From: Bacteroidales bacterium
GTDB taxonomy: Bacteria; Bacteroidota; Bacteroidia; Bacteroidales; VadinHA17
Assembly: GCA_024762655.1 (NCBI GenBank)
Contig: JANTHB010000007.1
Span: forward strand, 1-64,000
DNA: 64,000 nucleotides
Direction: 5' to 3'
How positions within the stretch are numbered: the first letter of the stretch is position 1; every line of letters starts with the position of its first letter. This document shows positions 20,791 to 30,673 of this stretch, one piece after another. The notes below the pieces were generated by a model. The model was not told where the DNA came from, did not search any database, and was given only the letters and a program-made list of their open reading frames with translations. The translations under genes were made by a program, and so were the position numbers.

Positions 20791-22248
20791 TCATTCGGCG
20801 TTCATTATCTTTTTCAGCTCTTCGCGATCATCAAAATGATGCCTCACTCCTTTTATTTCCTGGTAATTCTCATGTCCCTTCCCGGCCACCAGGACAATAT
20901 CTCCGGAGTCAGCCATCCGGACTGCTGTTTTAATAGCTTCCCGCCGGTCGGTTATGCTGATCACCCGGTTTTGTTCTTCCTTCGTCAGGCCTTCCAGCAT
21001 ATCCCCGATGATTGTTCCCGGTTCCTCATCGCGGGGGTTATCCGAGGTAAGGATCAGTATATCGCTTAAATCATAGGCAAACCTGGCCATCCGGGGTCTT
21101 TTGGTCTTATCCCGGTTCCCCCCTGCTCCCACAACCGTGATCACTTTTTCGTTGGCCTTACACAAACGCCGTATGGTTTTCAATACTTTTCCGACAGCAT
21201 CAGGCGTGTGGGCATAATCCACAATCCCTACGATGCCCTGCGGCGAATGAAACACTTCAAAACGACCGGGTACCAGAGGAAGACGGCTCATGTTTTCCAC
21301 AATCTTTTCCGGATCTTCCCCCAGTAGTAAAGCCGCCGCGAATACCGCCGTCATGTTCGACACTGAAAAATCTCCCACAAAAGGGATCCAAAGCTCTTTT
21401 TGATTCAGGGTGATCAGTGTTCCGTCAAAATGACTTTCCAGAATACGGGCATGGAAATCTGCAGGGGTGCGGACGCCAAATGTTAAGACCTTCGCTTTGG
21501 TATTTTGTACCATTACCTGCGCATTCCTGTCATCAAGGTTTATCAGGGCGAAAGCTTCAGCAGAAAGACCATCAAAAAATTTCTTTTTGGCATACAGATA
21601 CGACCTGAAATCTTTGTGATAATCCAGATGATCCTGTGTCAGGTTGGTAAATATTCCTCCCGCAAAATCCAGTCCGGCAATGCGTTCCTGGTCGGCAGCA
21701 TGGGAACTGACCTCCATAAAAACATACACACAACCGGCATCCGCCATTTCCCCCATTTTCTCATGGAGCACCAATGGCCCCGGGGTTGTATGGGTGGTCG
21801 TGAACGACTTGCCATTGATCATAATCCCGGTAGTGGAGAATAGTCCGGCCTTATGTCCCATCAGGCGGAACAGATTGTATAAGGATGTTGCCACAGATGT
21901 TTTTCCATTGGTGCCTGTAACCCCGACGAGAGCCACCTTTTTGGAAGGTTCTCCGTAAAACACCGAAGCTATTTCTCCCAGAGCCCGGGCGCTATGTTCC
22001 ACCTGTATCCAGGTCACTTCGGGACTGGGTGTCCCGGGTAACACTTCACAGCATACTCCGGCGACACCTCTGCCGACGACCTCATCAATATACCGGTGCC
22101 CATCGGTATGAAGGCCTCTGACCGCCACAAAAAGATCTCCCGGACCCACACGTCTCGAATCGGATTCCACTTTACGGAAAATATCCGTTTTGCCGGGCAG
22201 AATCTTTGTGATCCCCTCTACCATTTCTATGTCCTTTATCCCGATCAT
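20791..22248 (-). CDS. murE: UDP-N-acetylmuramoyl-L-alanyl-D-glutamate--2,6-diaminopimelate ligase
   Basis: GVTGTNGKTSVATSL, VDYAHTPDAVGKVL, TSDNPRDEEPGTIIGDM (DNPR motif for mDAP). Confidence 0.94.
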   Translation of the reverse strand: MIGIKDIEMVEGITKILPGKTDIFRKVESDSRRVGPGDLFVAVRGLHTDGHRYIDEVVGRGVAGVCCEVLPGTPSPEVTWIQVEHSARALGEIASVFYGEPSKKVALVGVTGTNGKTSVATSLYNLFRLMGHKAGLFSTTGIMINGKSFTTTHTTPGPLVLHEKMGEMADAGCVYVFMEVSSHAADQERIAGLDFAGGIFTNLTQDHLDYHKDFRSYLYAKKKFFDGLSAEAFALINLDDRNAQVMVQNTKAKVLTFGVRTPADFHARILESHFDGTLITLNQKELWIPFVGDFSVSNMTAVFAAALLLGEDPEKIVENMSRLPLVPGRFEVFHSPQGIVGIVDYAHTPDAVGKVLKTIRRLCKANEKVITVVGAGGNRDKTKRPRMARFAYDLSDILILTSDNPRDEEPGTIIGDMLEGLTKEEQNRVISITDRREAIKTAVRMADSGDIVLVAGKGHENYQEIKGVRHHFDDREELKKIMNAE

Positions 22249-22253
22249 GCCAG

Positions 22254-24376
22254 TTATTTCAAGCTCATTTCAAGATAAATCTCCATTCCTTTCCGTGCCC
22301 GGGTCCCCGGCGGAAGCGATTGTTCTTTTACAGTCCCCCAGCCGTTTGCTATCACCCGGAGGCCTTCTTTCTCCAGCAGAAACAAAGCATCTTTCAGGCC
22401 CATCCCTTTCACATTGGGTACCATAAAATCATTCACTTTCAAGGGTCTCACATCCACAACACTGTCTTTGCTACTCACCCGTGTCCAATCATCTTCTTCC
22501 TGCATAACCCGCGTGTAAGGAACTCCCATTTTTTTGAAAACATACTCTGTTTCGGGCAAATATCCATTCTTGCTGTAAGGGGCGCTGTTGGCATGATCCG
22601 CATAGGCCAAATAATCCCGTTGCATATCCGGGCTTGAAGCATATACTTTATCCGCCACTTCACGGAAAACCGGTCCGGCAACGAGGTTCCCGTAATACAC
22701 AGAGTTGGAAGGAGCACTCACCACCACAATACAGGAATACTTCGGATCATCCGCGGGAAAGTATCCGACAAAAGAAGCTACATAACTAATCTTGTGGTTT
22801 ATCCGGTAGCCGTATTTTTCGTTAGCAATCTGAGCGGTTCCGGTTTTTCCGGCTATTTTATACACATTGTTCCTCAGATTTTTCGCCGTGCCGTTTTCCA
22901 CCACTCCTTCCAGCATTTTATGCGCTTTTTCCAGGGTAGATTTAGAGCATACGGAAGGGTTCAGAACCTCCACCCCGTATTTTTTTTCTGTCCGGCCATG
23001 GTATTTCAATGCTTTTACAAACCTGGGTTTCACCATCACCCCATCATTGGCTATGGCATTGTAAAACGTCAGGATCTGCAAAGGGGTCATACGCACTTCA
23101 TACCCATGCGAGATCATGGCCAGTGAAATCCCAGACCAGTATTTATCGCCGGGGTAGCGGATCATCGGTATGCCTTCTCCCCTGATCTCAATACCGAGTT
23201 TTTTATTCAGCCGCATACTGTAAAGACGGTCGATCAACTCGCGGGGATGATCTGCATAATGATCCATGATCAGTTTGGACATTCCTACATTGGAAGAAAC
23301 TTCCAGCACCCTCTTCACCGTGATCTTTCCGTATCCCCCCACTTTGGTGTCGCGGATCACCTTATCGTAAAACTTTATCTTCCCATGGTCGGTATCCACC
23401 GTATCGTCAATGGAAAAGGCCCCGTCTTCCAATCCGGCTACCAGGACAGGTAGTTTAAAGGTAGAGCCAGGTTCAATACTCTCTCCGATCGCAAAATTGT
23501 AAAGCTCTCTGTAGTTCCCCTCCTTATCCCTCTCCAAATTGGCTATGGCCTTGACATCACCGGTTTTCACCTCCATGAGGATTACCGTACCATGATCTGC
23601 ATTGTTTTGTATCAACTGTCTTCTCAATGAATTTTCAGCTACATCCTGAATATCTATATCAATGGTGGTCACCACATCAAAACCATCTTTCGGTTCTACT
23701 TCGTTACCATCTTTCAGGGGCATCCATACATTCCCTGACAGCTTTTGCATCAGCCGCACTCCTTCCTGTCCTCTGAGCGCCTCGTCATAAGCGCCTTCTA
23801 TCCCGACCACATTCGGCCGGTCATCACCATTGATATACCCGATGGTCCGCGCCGCCAGTTCCCGCTGGGGGAGGATCCTCTTGTTGGTCTGTATGATAAT
23901 CAATCCGCCTTTATACCTACCCAACCTGAACACCGGAAATGTCTTTAACTTTTTCATTTGTCGGTAGGTCACATTTCTTTTCAACAGGTAATACCTGTTT
24001 TTCTTCCGGAAAGCACTCAATAGCTCTTTTTTATATTGCCACGATGGTTTATCTCCGAATAAAGCAGATAAACGCATAGAGAGCGAATCGAGATTTTTTC
24101 TGAAAACTTCCGGATCCAGGGCATTGCTTTTCAGATCCAATCTTATCTCATAGTAAGGCACGGAACTACTTAACAAACGTCCGTCAGTAGCCAGAATATC
24201 TCCCCGGTTGGGCTGAATGTTGAAGTCATGAAGGGTCTGTTCGGCCGATAACTCAGTATATTTGTTTCCCTGTACCATCTGCAGATACATAATTCTTCCC
24301 AAAATGAGAATGCCCAGCAACAACATTCCCAGATAAATCACAGCCACGCGCCAAACGATATCTTTTTTCAGGGACA
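22254..24376 (-). CDS. ftsI: Penicillin-binding protein 2/3 (FtsI) transpeptidase with C-terminal PASTA domain (ORF to 24422; start probably MSLKKDIVWRV)
   Basis: EPGSTFKLPVLVAG, SSNVGMSKL, AGKTGTAQ motifs; C-terminal VPNVKGMGLKDALFLLEKEGLRV PASTA. Confidence 0.93.
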
Positions 24377-24381
24377 TTTGA

Positions 24382-24753
24382 TCATCTTCCTTTTTCAACC
24401 ACAATTTTCCCGGGAGGAACAACAGGTTCTTCCAAACCGAGATTTTTCTTATTTATAGCCCTAAGTACCTGTGTCTTCGTGCTTTTATACATCAATTCGG
24501 CCGAAGTGGAAATCGATTCGGCCCGTAACTCCTGGATCTCTTTTTTCAGCTGGGTGGTTTCTCTTACGATCCTCTCTGCGTGATAACGGTTCCCGATATA
24601 GAGCATAGCCAGGAAAGTCAAAAACAGAATGTACGGTAATTGTTTTATGATCACCTGATTGGCCAAGACCGTTCCGTCAATAAATGAACGGAATGTGTTT
24701 TTCTTAACCCTTTTTGGTTCAGTATCCTCTATAAACTCAATCTGCCGGTTCAT
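24382..24753 (-). CDS. FtsL-like small bitopic division protein
   Basis: Single TM plus coiled coil (RETTQLKKEIQELRAES), located between rsmH and ftsI. Confidence 0.7.
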   Translation of the reverse strand: MNRQIEFIEDTEPKRVKKNTFRSFIDGTVLANQVIIKQLPYILFLTFLAMLYIGNRYHAERIVRETTQLKKEIQELRAESISTSAELMYKSTKTQVLRAINKKNLGLEEPVVPPGKIVVEKGR

Positions 24754-24769
24754 GATCTCTCCTCCTGTG

Positions 24770-25669
24770 TTATATTCGTTCGGCTATTCTCAGTTTGGCA
24801 CTGCGGGATCTCGGGTTTTGGGAGACCTCTGTCTCTGTGGGAACGATAACTTTTTTATTCACCATTTTGAAAGGAGGGTGGTATTCTCCGAACGGGTTCA
24901 CCTCCTCCACAGGAGCCGTTGAACCTGTTTTCATAAAAGTTTTTACCATCCGGTCTTCCAGCGAATGATAGGAGATCACCACCAGTCTGCCGCCCCGGGC
25001 AGTCACTCCGGGCGTTTGTTCGAGCATCTCCCTGAGCGCATCCATTTCTTCATTGACCTCTATACGGAGCGCCTGAAAAATACGGGCAAGAAACTTATTG
25101 GACTTCCCTCCGCGGGTCATGGGCTCTAAAACTTCTATCAGGTCCCCCGTGGTACGAATCTTTTTTTTCTCCCTGGCTCGCAGGATCAGGGCCACCAACC
25201 TGCCGGGGTGCCGTATTTCCGCATACTCCCTGAAAACCCGTTCCAGCTCTGCCTCGGAATACCGGTTTAAAACATCTGCCGCTGTTTTCTTGTTCCTCTT
25301 GTTCATTCTCATATCCAGACCGGCTTCCGCCCTGAATGAAAAGCCTCTTTCCCCATAATCAAAATGATGAGAAGAGACGCCCAGATCAGCCAGAATCCCG
25401 TCCACCTTCTCAATTCCCAAATACCTTAAGTTGTTCTTCAGAAATCTGAAATTTTGCTGAAGAAAAACAAAACGTTTATCCTCAGGGACATTGTCCCTGC
25501 TGGCTTCGTCCTGGTCAAAAACAATCACCCTCCCTTTCTCCAGCCTGGACAAAATGACCCTGGTATGACCTCCGCCACCGAAGGTCAGATCAACATAAAT
25601 TCCATCCGGACGTATATTTAACCCGGCAATGCTCTCTTCCAGCAGAACAGGTGTATGATACGAACTCAT
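24770..25669 (-). CDS. rsmH: 16S rRNA (cytosine1402-N4)-methyltransferase
   Basis: HTPVLLEESIAGLNI, VDLTFGGGGHTRVIL, ADLGVSSHHFDYGERGFSFR, ISYHSLEDRMVK. Confidence 0.96.
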   Translation of the reverse strand: MSSYHTPVLLEESIAGLNIRPDGIYVDLTFGGGGHTRVILSRLEKGRVIVFDQDEASRDNVPEDKRFVFLQQNFRFLKNNLRYLGIEKVDGILADLGVSSHHFDYGERGFSFRAEAGLDMRMNKRNKKTAADVLNRYSEAELERVFREYAEIRHPGRLVALILRAREKKKIRTTGDLIEVLEPMTRGGKSNKFLARIFQALRIEVNEEMDALREMLEQTPGVTARGGRLVVISYHSLEDRMVKTFMKTGSTAPVEEVNPFGEYHPPFKMVNKKVIVPTETEVSQNPRSRSAKLRIAERI

Positions 25670-26133
25670 TCGCTTTTCTCTTTATTCCCATCTCCCATGA
25701 TTTTCTCCGCAAGCATGGCAAACTCATCTTCGGAGGCTTCTATCGACGTGTATGTTTCTTCAGCCCATATTTCTATTTTGCTATCCATACCGGCCAATAC
25801 GACCGTCTTTTCAATACCGACAGCCTGCAACAACCTTTTCGGGATCAACATCCGGTTGTTCCCGTCCAGCACAATCTCGGCAGCCCCTCTGTAAAAATTC
25901 CTTAAAAAAACATTGTGCTCTTTGTTGTATGGATTTAACCGGCTACGAATCAACTCATTCTGCCTGTCCCACTCCTCCATGGTATACAAAACCAAACAGC
26001 GATCAAAAATGTCTTTTTTGATCACAAAACGATCCTGAACCTCCGGTTTCATCTGCCTTTTCAATGCCGACGGAAACAGAATCCTTCCCTTGTTATCTAC
26101 CTTGCAGGTATATTCCCCGATAAATGTGCTCAT
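25666..26133 (-). CDS. mraZ: Transcriptional regulator MraZ
   Basis: AbrB-like double domain (GEYTCKVDNKGRILFPSALKRQM; LDGNNRMLIPKRLLQAVGIEKTVVLAGMDSKIEIW); first gene of dcw cluster. Confidence 0.93.
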   Translation of the reverse strand: MSTFIGEYTCKVDNKGRILFPSALKRQMKPEVQDRFVIKKDIFDRCLVLYTMEEWDRQNELIRSRLNPYNKEHNVFLRNFYRGAAEIVLDGNNRMLIPKRLLQAVGIEKTVVLAGMDSKIEIWAEETYTSIEASEDEFAMLAEKIMGDGNKEKSE

Positions 26134-26170
26134 GACTGCAGCGTTTCAAAGAGTAAAAATAAATAAAAAA

Positions 26171-26210
26171 TTACCACTTTTCACCACTTTCTCCCATTTT
26201 TTACCATTTT
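26171..26210 (-). promoter_or_regulatory. Candidate MraZ operator: four direct decamers, minus-strand TGGTAAAAAA TGGGAGAAAG TGGTGAAAAG TGGTAATTTT
   Basis: Four TGGK cores exactly 10 bp apart, 38-77 bp upstream of the mraZ start. Confidence 0.75.
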
Positions 26211-26298
26211 GTTGATAACTTTTTGGATTTCCGCCTCTCTCCGGGGAAAATTTTTTGAAAGAAACCATATGTTTGGCATGCATTATCGGAGGATTTTA

Positions 26299-26306
26299 TA
26301 AATTTG
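26299..26306 (+). promoter_or_regulatory. Candidate -7 element TAAATTTG
   Basis: Exact TAnnTTTG 28 bp upstream of ATG 26335. Confidence 0.4.
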
Positions 26307-26334
26307 ATAGTCCATTCATCCGACAATTTCAGAT

Positions 26335-27174
26335 ATGACGGAGAAGTCGTTACTCATTGACGTTGAAAAAGCCATAGGAGATAAGAATCCCCGGCTCCTG
26401 AAGGCGCTGCCCGGTTTTGTTTTATCTTATCTGAAAAAGATCATCCACCAGGATGATTTAAATGAAATAATCCGGCGTTTCCATGATCAGGAAGGGTTGG
26501 ATTTTGTAGAGAAATCGTTGGATTATATGGGCATTTCATATACTGCCGAAGGGTTGGAAAACATTCCGGAACAAGGCAGGTTCTTATTTGTTTCCAATCA
26601 TCCTCTTGGGGGGTTGGACGGTCTGGTATTTATCCATGTTATAGGGAAAATTTTTCCTGATCTCAAATTTCCCGTAAATGATTTTCTTCTTAACATTAAG
26701 AACCTGGATCCTGTTTTTCTTCCCATCAACAAACACGGTAGTCAAAGCAGGGATGCTGTCCGTGCCATAGAAGAAGCCTATGCTTCAGACAGCCAGATAC
26801 TTTATTTTCCTGCCGGCCTTTGTTCCAGAAAGATCAAAGGGAAGATTGTGGATCTGGAGTGGAAGAAACATTTTATTACCAAGGCTGTGGAATACAAAAG
26901 AGACATTATCCCCGTATATTTTTCGGGAAGAAATTCCAACTTTTTTTACAACCTTGCCAACCTCCGGGTTTTTCTGGGAATAAAATCCAATATTGAGATG
27001 ATTTACCTGCCTAACGAAATGTTCAAACAACGCGGGAAAAAACTGATTTTAAAAATAGGTCAACCGATACCTTACACTTTTTTTGACAAAGCCCGCACGG
27101 CGAAGGAATGGGCAGCTTATGTGAAGGATATTGTTTATTCAATCGGCAGTACCATGAATAACACAAACGATTAA
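26335..27174 (+). CDS. PlsC-type lysophospholipid/glycine-lipid O-acyltransferase (GlsA/OlsA-like)
   Basis: FVSNHPLGGLDGLVF (NHxxxxD acyltransferase motif), FPAGLCSRKIKGKI; paired with a hemolysin-like N-acyltransferase. Confidence 0.75.
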   Translation: MTEKSLLIDVEKAIGDKNPRLLKALPGFVLSYLKKIIHQDDLNEIIRRFHDQEGLDFVEKSLDYMGISYTAEGLENIPEQGRFLFVSNHPLGGLDGLVFIHVIGKIFPDLKFPVNDFLLNIKNLDPVFLPINKHGSQSRDAVRAIEEAYASDSQILYFPAGLCSRKIKGKIVDLEWKKHFITKAVEYKRDIIPVYFSGRNSNFFYNLANLRVFLGIKSNIEMIYLPNEMFKQRGKKLILKIGQPIPYTFFDKARTAKEWAAYVKDIVYSIGSTMNNTND

Positions 27175-27197
27175 ATTTGCAAAAAATACGCATCCCT

Positions 27198-28136
27198 ATG
27201 AAAGACATTATTCCTCCGGTGCCCAGAGAACTGATCCTAAAGGAACTCACTCCTGACAAGTTCGTCCGAAAGACAAACAAAGGAGACAATGAGGTTTATA
27301 TATTCACCTATCAGGATTCTCCCAACCTGATGCGTGAACTGGGGCGGCTGCGCGAGATCAGCTTTCGTGAGGCCGGAGGAGGCACAGGGAAAAGTCTTGA
27401 CATTGATGATTTTGATATAGGGGATCACCCTTATCAACAACTCATTGTCTGGGACCCGGAAGCCCGTGAGATTCTGGGAGGGTACCGCTTTTTTATCTGT
27501 CGGCGTGATATGGAGCTCTCCTGGCTGGCCACTTCTCATCTGTTTCGTTTCAGTAAAAAATTCGTCAGCGAATATTTACCATATCTGGTAGAGCTCGGCA
27601 GGTCTTTCGTACAACCCCACTATCAGCAAACCGGAAAATCCGCCAGGAAAGGCATCTTTGCACTGGATAACCTATGGGACGGTCTGGGTGCTGTGGTCAT
27701 AGACAACCCGGGAGTAAAATACTTTTTCGGGAAAATGACGATGTACCCACATTTCAAGAAAGAAGCCCGCGACCTGATCCTTTATTTTCTTGACAAGTAC
27801 TTCGGAGACCGTGAGGGCCTGGTTGTCCCTCTTAACCCTCTGAAACCGGAATACGATGAAAAAGAAATGGAGAAAATTTTCTCAGGGAAGGATTATCTCG
27901 AAAATTACAAGATCCTTTCACAGGCCGTCAGGAATCTTGGAGAAAATATCCCGCCTTTGTTCAATTCCTATATGAACCTATCCCCTACCATGAAGATTTT
28001 CGGCACCGTGATCAACGATGAGTTCGGGGATGTGGAAGAAACCGGGTTAATGATCACCCTGAAAGACCTCTATATTGATAAGGTTGACAGGCATTTGACC
28101 ACATATGACGAAGACTATCGCCTGGACGAGAACTGA
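27198..28136 (+). CDS. GNAT/hemolysin-like N-acyltransferase (GlsB/OlsB-like); ORF begins at 27177
   Basis: RLREISFREAGGGTGKSLDIDDFD…WDPEAREILGGYRFF, ELGRSFVQPHYQ typical of the OlsB-related family. Confidence 0.75.
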   Translation: MKDIIPPVPRELILKELTPDKFVRKTNKGDNEVYIFTYQDSPNLMRELGRLREISFREAGGGTGKSLDIDDFDIGDHPYQQLIVWDPEAREILGGYRFFICRRDMELSWLATSHLFRFSKKFVSEYLPYLVELGRSFVQPHYQQTGKSARKGIFALDNLWDGLGAVVIDNPGVKYFFGKMTMYPHFKKEARDLILYFLDKYFGDREGLVVPLNPLKPEYDEKEMEKIFSGKDYLENYKILSQAVRNLGENIPPLFNSYMNLSPTMKIFGTVINDEFGDVEETGLMITLKDLYIDKVDRHLTTYDEDYRLDEN

Positions 28137-28142
28137 TCCGGG

Positions 28143-30041
28143 TCAATAGGCCCGTTCATCCCTGCCTTCAATATAATTAACAAAGGATTTATTCACCACT
28201 CTGTTTCCGCCGGGTGTGGGGTAATTGCCCGTGAAATACCAGTCACCCAGATAATTCGGGATTGCCTTATGCAGGTTTTCAATGGTCTGATAAACGATCT
28301 TTACGTTGGCCTTTACCTCATGGGTCTTAAGCATAGATCCTATTTTATCGGAGATGTCTTCGGCGGAAAACGGCTTGTAGATTTCCTTCACATAATTAGG
28401 GATCTTCTCTCCGGGCAATTGATCCTGCTCTTTGGCTTTCATATACACTTTATTGATAATATCCTCCCGCCCCGTATCTTTCAGCAATTCAATGGCTGCT
28501 TTAAATGCAATAAAATCAGACAGTTTGGCCATATCAATTCCATAACAGTCGGGATACCTGATCTGGGGGGATGAAGAGACAACCACGATTCTTTTCGGAT
28601 TCAGGCGATCGAGAATCCGGATAATGCTCTCGCGCAGGGTGGTTCCCCTGACGATCGAATCATCTATCACCACGAGATTATCCTTATTGTTACGCACAAT
28701 ACCGTATGTCACGTCATACACATGACCTACCATATCTTTTCTTCCGGCATCCTGGGCAATAAATGTCCTTAATTTTATGTCTTTGATCGCAACTTTTTCA
28801 GCCCGGGGACGAATCTCCATGATCTCTTCAACCTTTTTAGGATCCAGGGGCACAGGCAGTTCCATGATCTTATGCACTTTTTCCTTGTTCATCTCGTCCT
28901 CCAGCCCTTTGATCATCCCGTAAAAAGCCGACTCTGCCGTATTGGGAATATAAGAAAACACCGTATTATCCAGATCATTATCCAACACCTTCAATATATG
29001 CGGCACCAGTAACTCTCCCAGTTTCTTTCTCTCCTTGTATATATCCGCATCACTTCCCCGTGAAAAATAGATCCTTTCAAAAGAACAGGATCGGACACGC
29101 CGTTTCCTGCGGACCTGTTCAAAGCCGACTTTCCCGTTTTTTTTGATAATCAACGCCTTCCCCGGAGGGATTTCCTTCACCTCCCCGTAAGGCACATTCA
29201 GGGCAGTCTGAATTACCGGCCGTTCGGAGGCACTCACCACAATATCATCATCTTCATAATAAAACGCCGGACGAATGCCCCAGGGATCACGCAGGACAAA
29301 AGCATCTCCATGGCCGATCATGCCGGTGATAACGTAACCTCCATCCCAGTGTTTACTGGCTTTTCTAAGGATATTACCTACATTCAGATGCTCTTCGATC
29401 AAAGGAGAAATTTCTTGTTTGGTATAACCTGCTCTTTTAAATTTCCTGAACAGGGATTCATTCTCTTCATCCAGAAAATGACCGACATTCTCCAGGACGG
29501 TCACCGTATCTGAAATATCCTTAGGTGTCTGACCAATAGCCAGAAGGCTTTTAAACAGTTCATCCGTATTGGTCATATTAAAGTTCCCTGCCAGCACCAG
29601 GTTTCTGGATCGCCAATTGTTCTCCCGCATCACCGGATGCACATGCTCAATGCTGTTTTTTCCGAACGTCCCGTAGCGGAGATGGCCCATGTACAACTCT
29701 CCTGCAAAGGGAATATTTTCCTTGGCCCATACCGGATCATGGATCAATTCGGCAGGATGATTTTTCGGAGAGAGTCGTTTGTTGATCTTGGAAAACACAA
29801 ACTGAATAGGATTGTCTGCATTGGAACGATACCGGAATAAATATTTCACCCCGGGGGGCATATCCATTTTCAGACAAACAGCACCGGCACCGTCTTGTCC
29901 GCGGTTATGCTGTTTCTCCATCAGAAGATATAACTTATTCAAGCCATACTGCCAACTGCCATAATTGATCCGGTAATATTCCAGGGGTTTTTTCAGGCGT
30001 ATCAGGACAATCCCGCATTCATGTTGAATTGCATCACTCAT
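28143..30041 (-). CDS. PurF-like amidophosphoribosyltransferase, long (632 aa) Bacteroidetes-type variant
   Basis: HECGIV Ntn-type Cys near the N-terminus, KQHNRGQDGAGAV, PRPP loop VVIDDSIVRGTTLRESI. Confidence 0.82.
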   Translation of the reverse strand: MSDAIQHECGIVLIRLKKPLEYYRINYGSWQYGLNKLYLLMEKQHNRGQDGAGAVCLKMDMPPGVKYLFRYRSNADNPIQFVFSKINKRLSPKNHPAELIHDPVWAKENIPFAGELYMGHLRYGTFGKNSIEHVHPVMRENNWRSRNLVLAGNFNMTNTDELFKSLLAIGQTPKDISDTVTVLENVGHFLDEENESLFRKFKRAGYTKQEISPLIEEHLNVGNILRKASKHWDGGYVITGMIGHGDAFVLRDPWGIRPAFYYEDDDIVVSASERPVIQTALNVPYGEVKEIPPGKALIIKKNGKVGFEQVRRKRRVRSCSFERIYFSRGSDADIYKERKKLGELLVPHILKVLDNDLDNTVFSYIPNTAESAFYGMIKGLEDEMNKEKVHKIMELPVPLDPKKVEEIMEIRPRAEKVAIKDIKLRTFIAQDAGRKDMVGHVYDVTYGIVRNNKDNLVVIDDSIVRGTTLRESIIRILDRLNPKRIVVVSSSPQIRYPDCYGIDMAKLSDFIAFKAAIELLKDTGREDIINKVYMKAKEQDQLPGEKIPNYVKEIYKPFSAEDISDKIGSMLKTHEVKANVKIVYQTIENLHKAIPNYLGDWYFTGNYPTPGGNRVVNKSFVNYIEGRDERAY

Positions 30042-30154
30042 AAAGGGCTCAAATTAATAATTTGGACGTTGCCTGCAAAAATAGGGATAAAAATCCTGCT
30101 GAAAAAGAGAAAAACCGGGGTGTTTTCTTGACCGCAATCTGTCATGAGCATTAA

Positions 30155-30673
30155 TTAGTCAATATCAGGAAATCGCACGACGTCTTTAACGATAAATGCC
30201 GTAGGGTATTTTTTCAATATTTGATGGTAAACCTTCAGAGCTTCTCTTTTTGTACGAAAATCACCGATTCTGACTTTAAAGAAAGGGGATTGATACAGCA
30301 CATACACCGGGTATTCCGGAAAGACGGAAAGGAAATCAGCTTTGGTTCTGTCAGCCTGTTCACGGGCGGCCGGGCCGGAATTAAACAGCAACTGGATCCG
30401 GTAACCGTCAATTCCATTTTTTCTTTTATTTTTATGTATTTGCCGGTTCACCATATCCCGTATCCTCGGATCCTGTCTGACGGTGATCGTTCCGGTTTGC
30501 CATATGTCCATTGGAACAACAGCATTCTCCTGTGCATCAGTCTTCTGCACAAAAAGGAGAGCCGTTGTAAAAAGAATTATAAAATATCCGCCTTTCATAT
30601 TAAAATTTAGCATACGAAGGATGGACGCTAAGTACGGGTATGGGTGAATGATTGACCATTTCCTGTGCTTCAC
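30155..30673 (-). CDS. SPOR-domain protein with signal sequence
   Basis: GYRIQLLFNSGPAAREQADRTKADFLSVFPEYPVYVLYQSPFFKVRIGDFRTKREALKVYHQI. Confidence 0.75.
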   Translation of the reverse strand: MKHRKWSIIHPYPYLASILRMLNFNMKGGYFIILFTTALLFVQKTDAQENAVVPMDIWQTGTITVRQDPRIRDMVNRQIHKNKRKNGIDGYRIQLLFNSGPAAREQADRTKADFLSVFPEYPVYVLYQSPFFKVRIGDFRTKREALKVYHQILKKYPTAFIVKDVVRFPDID

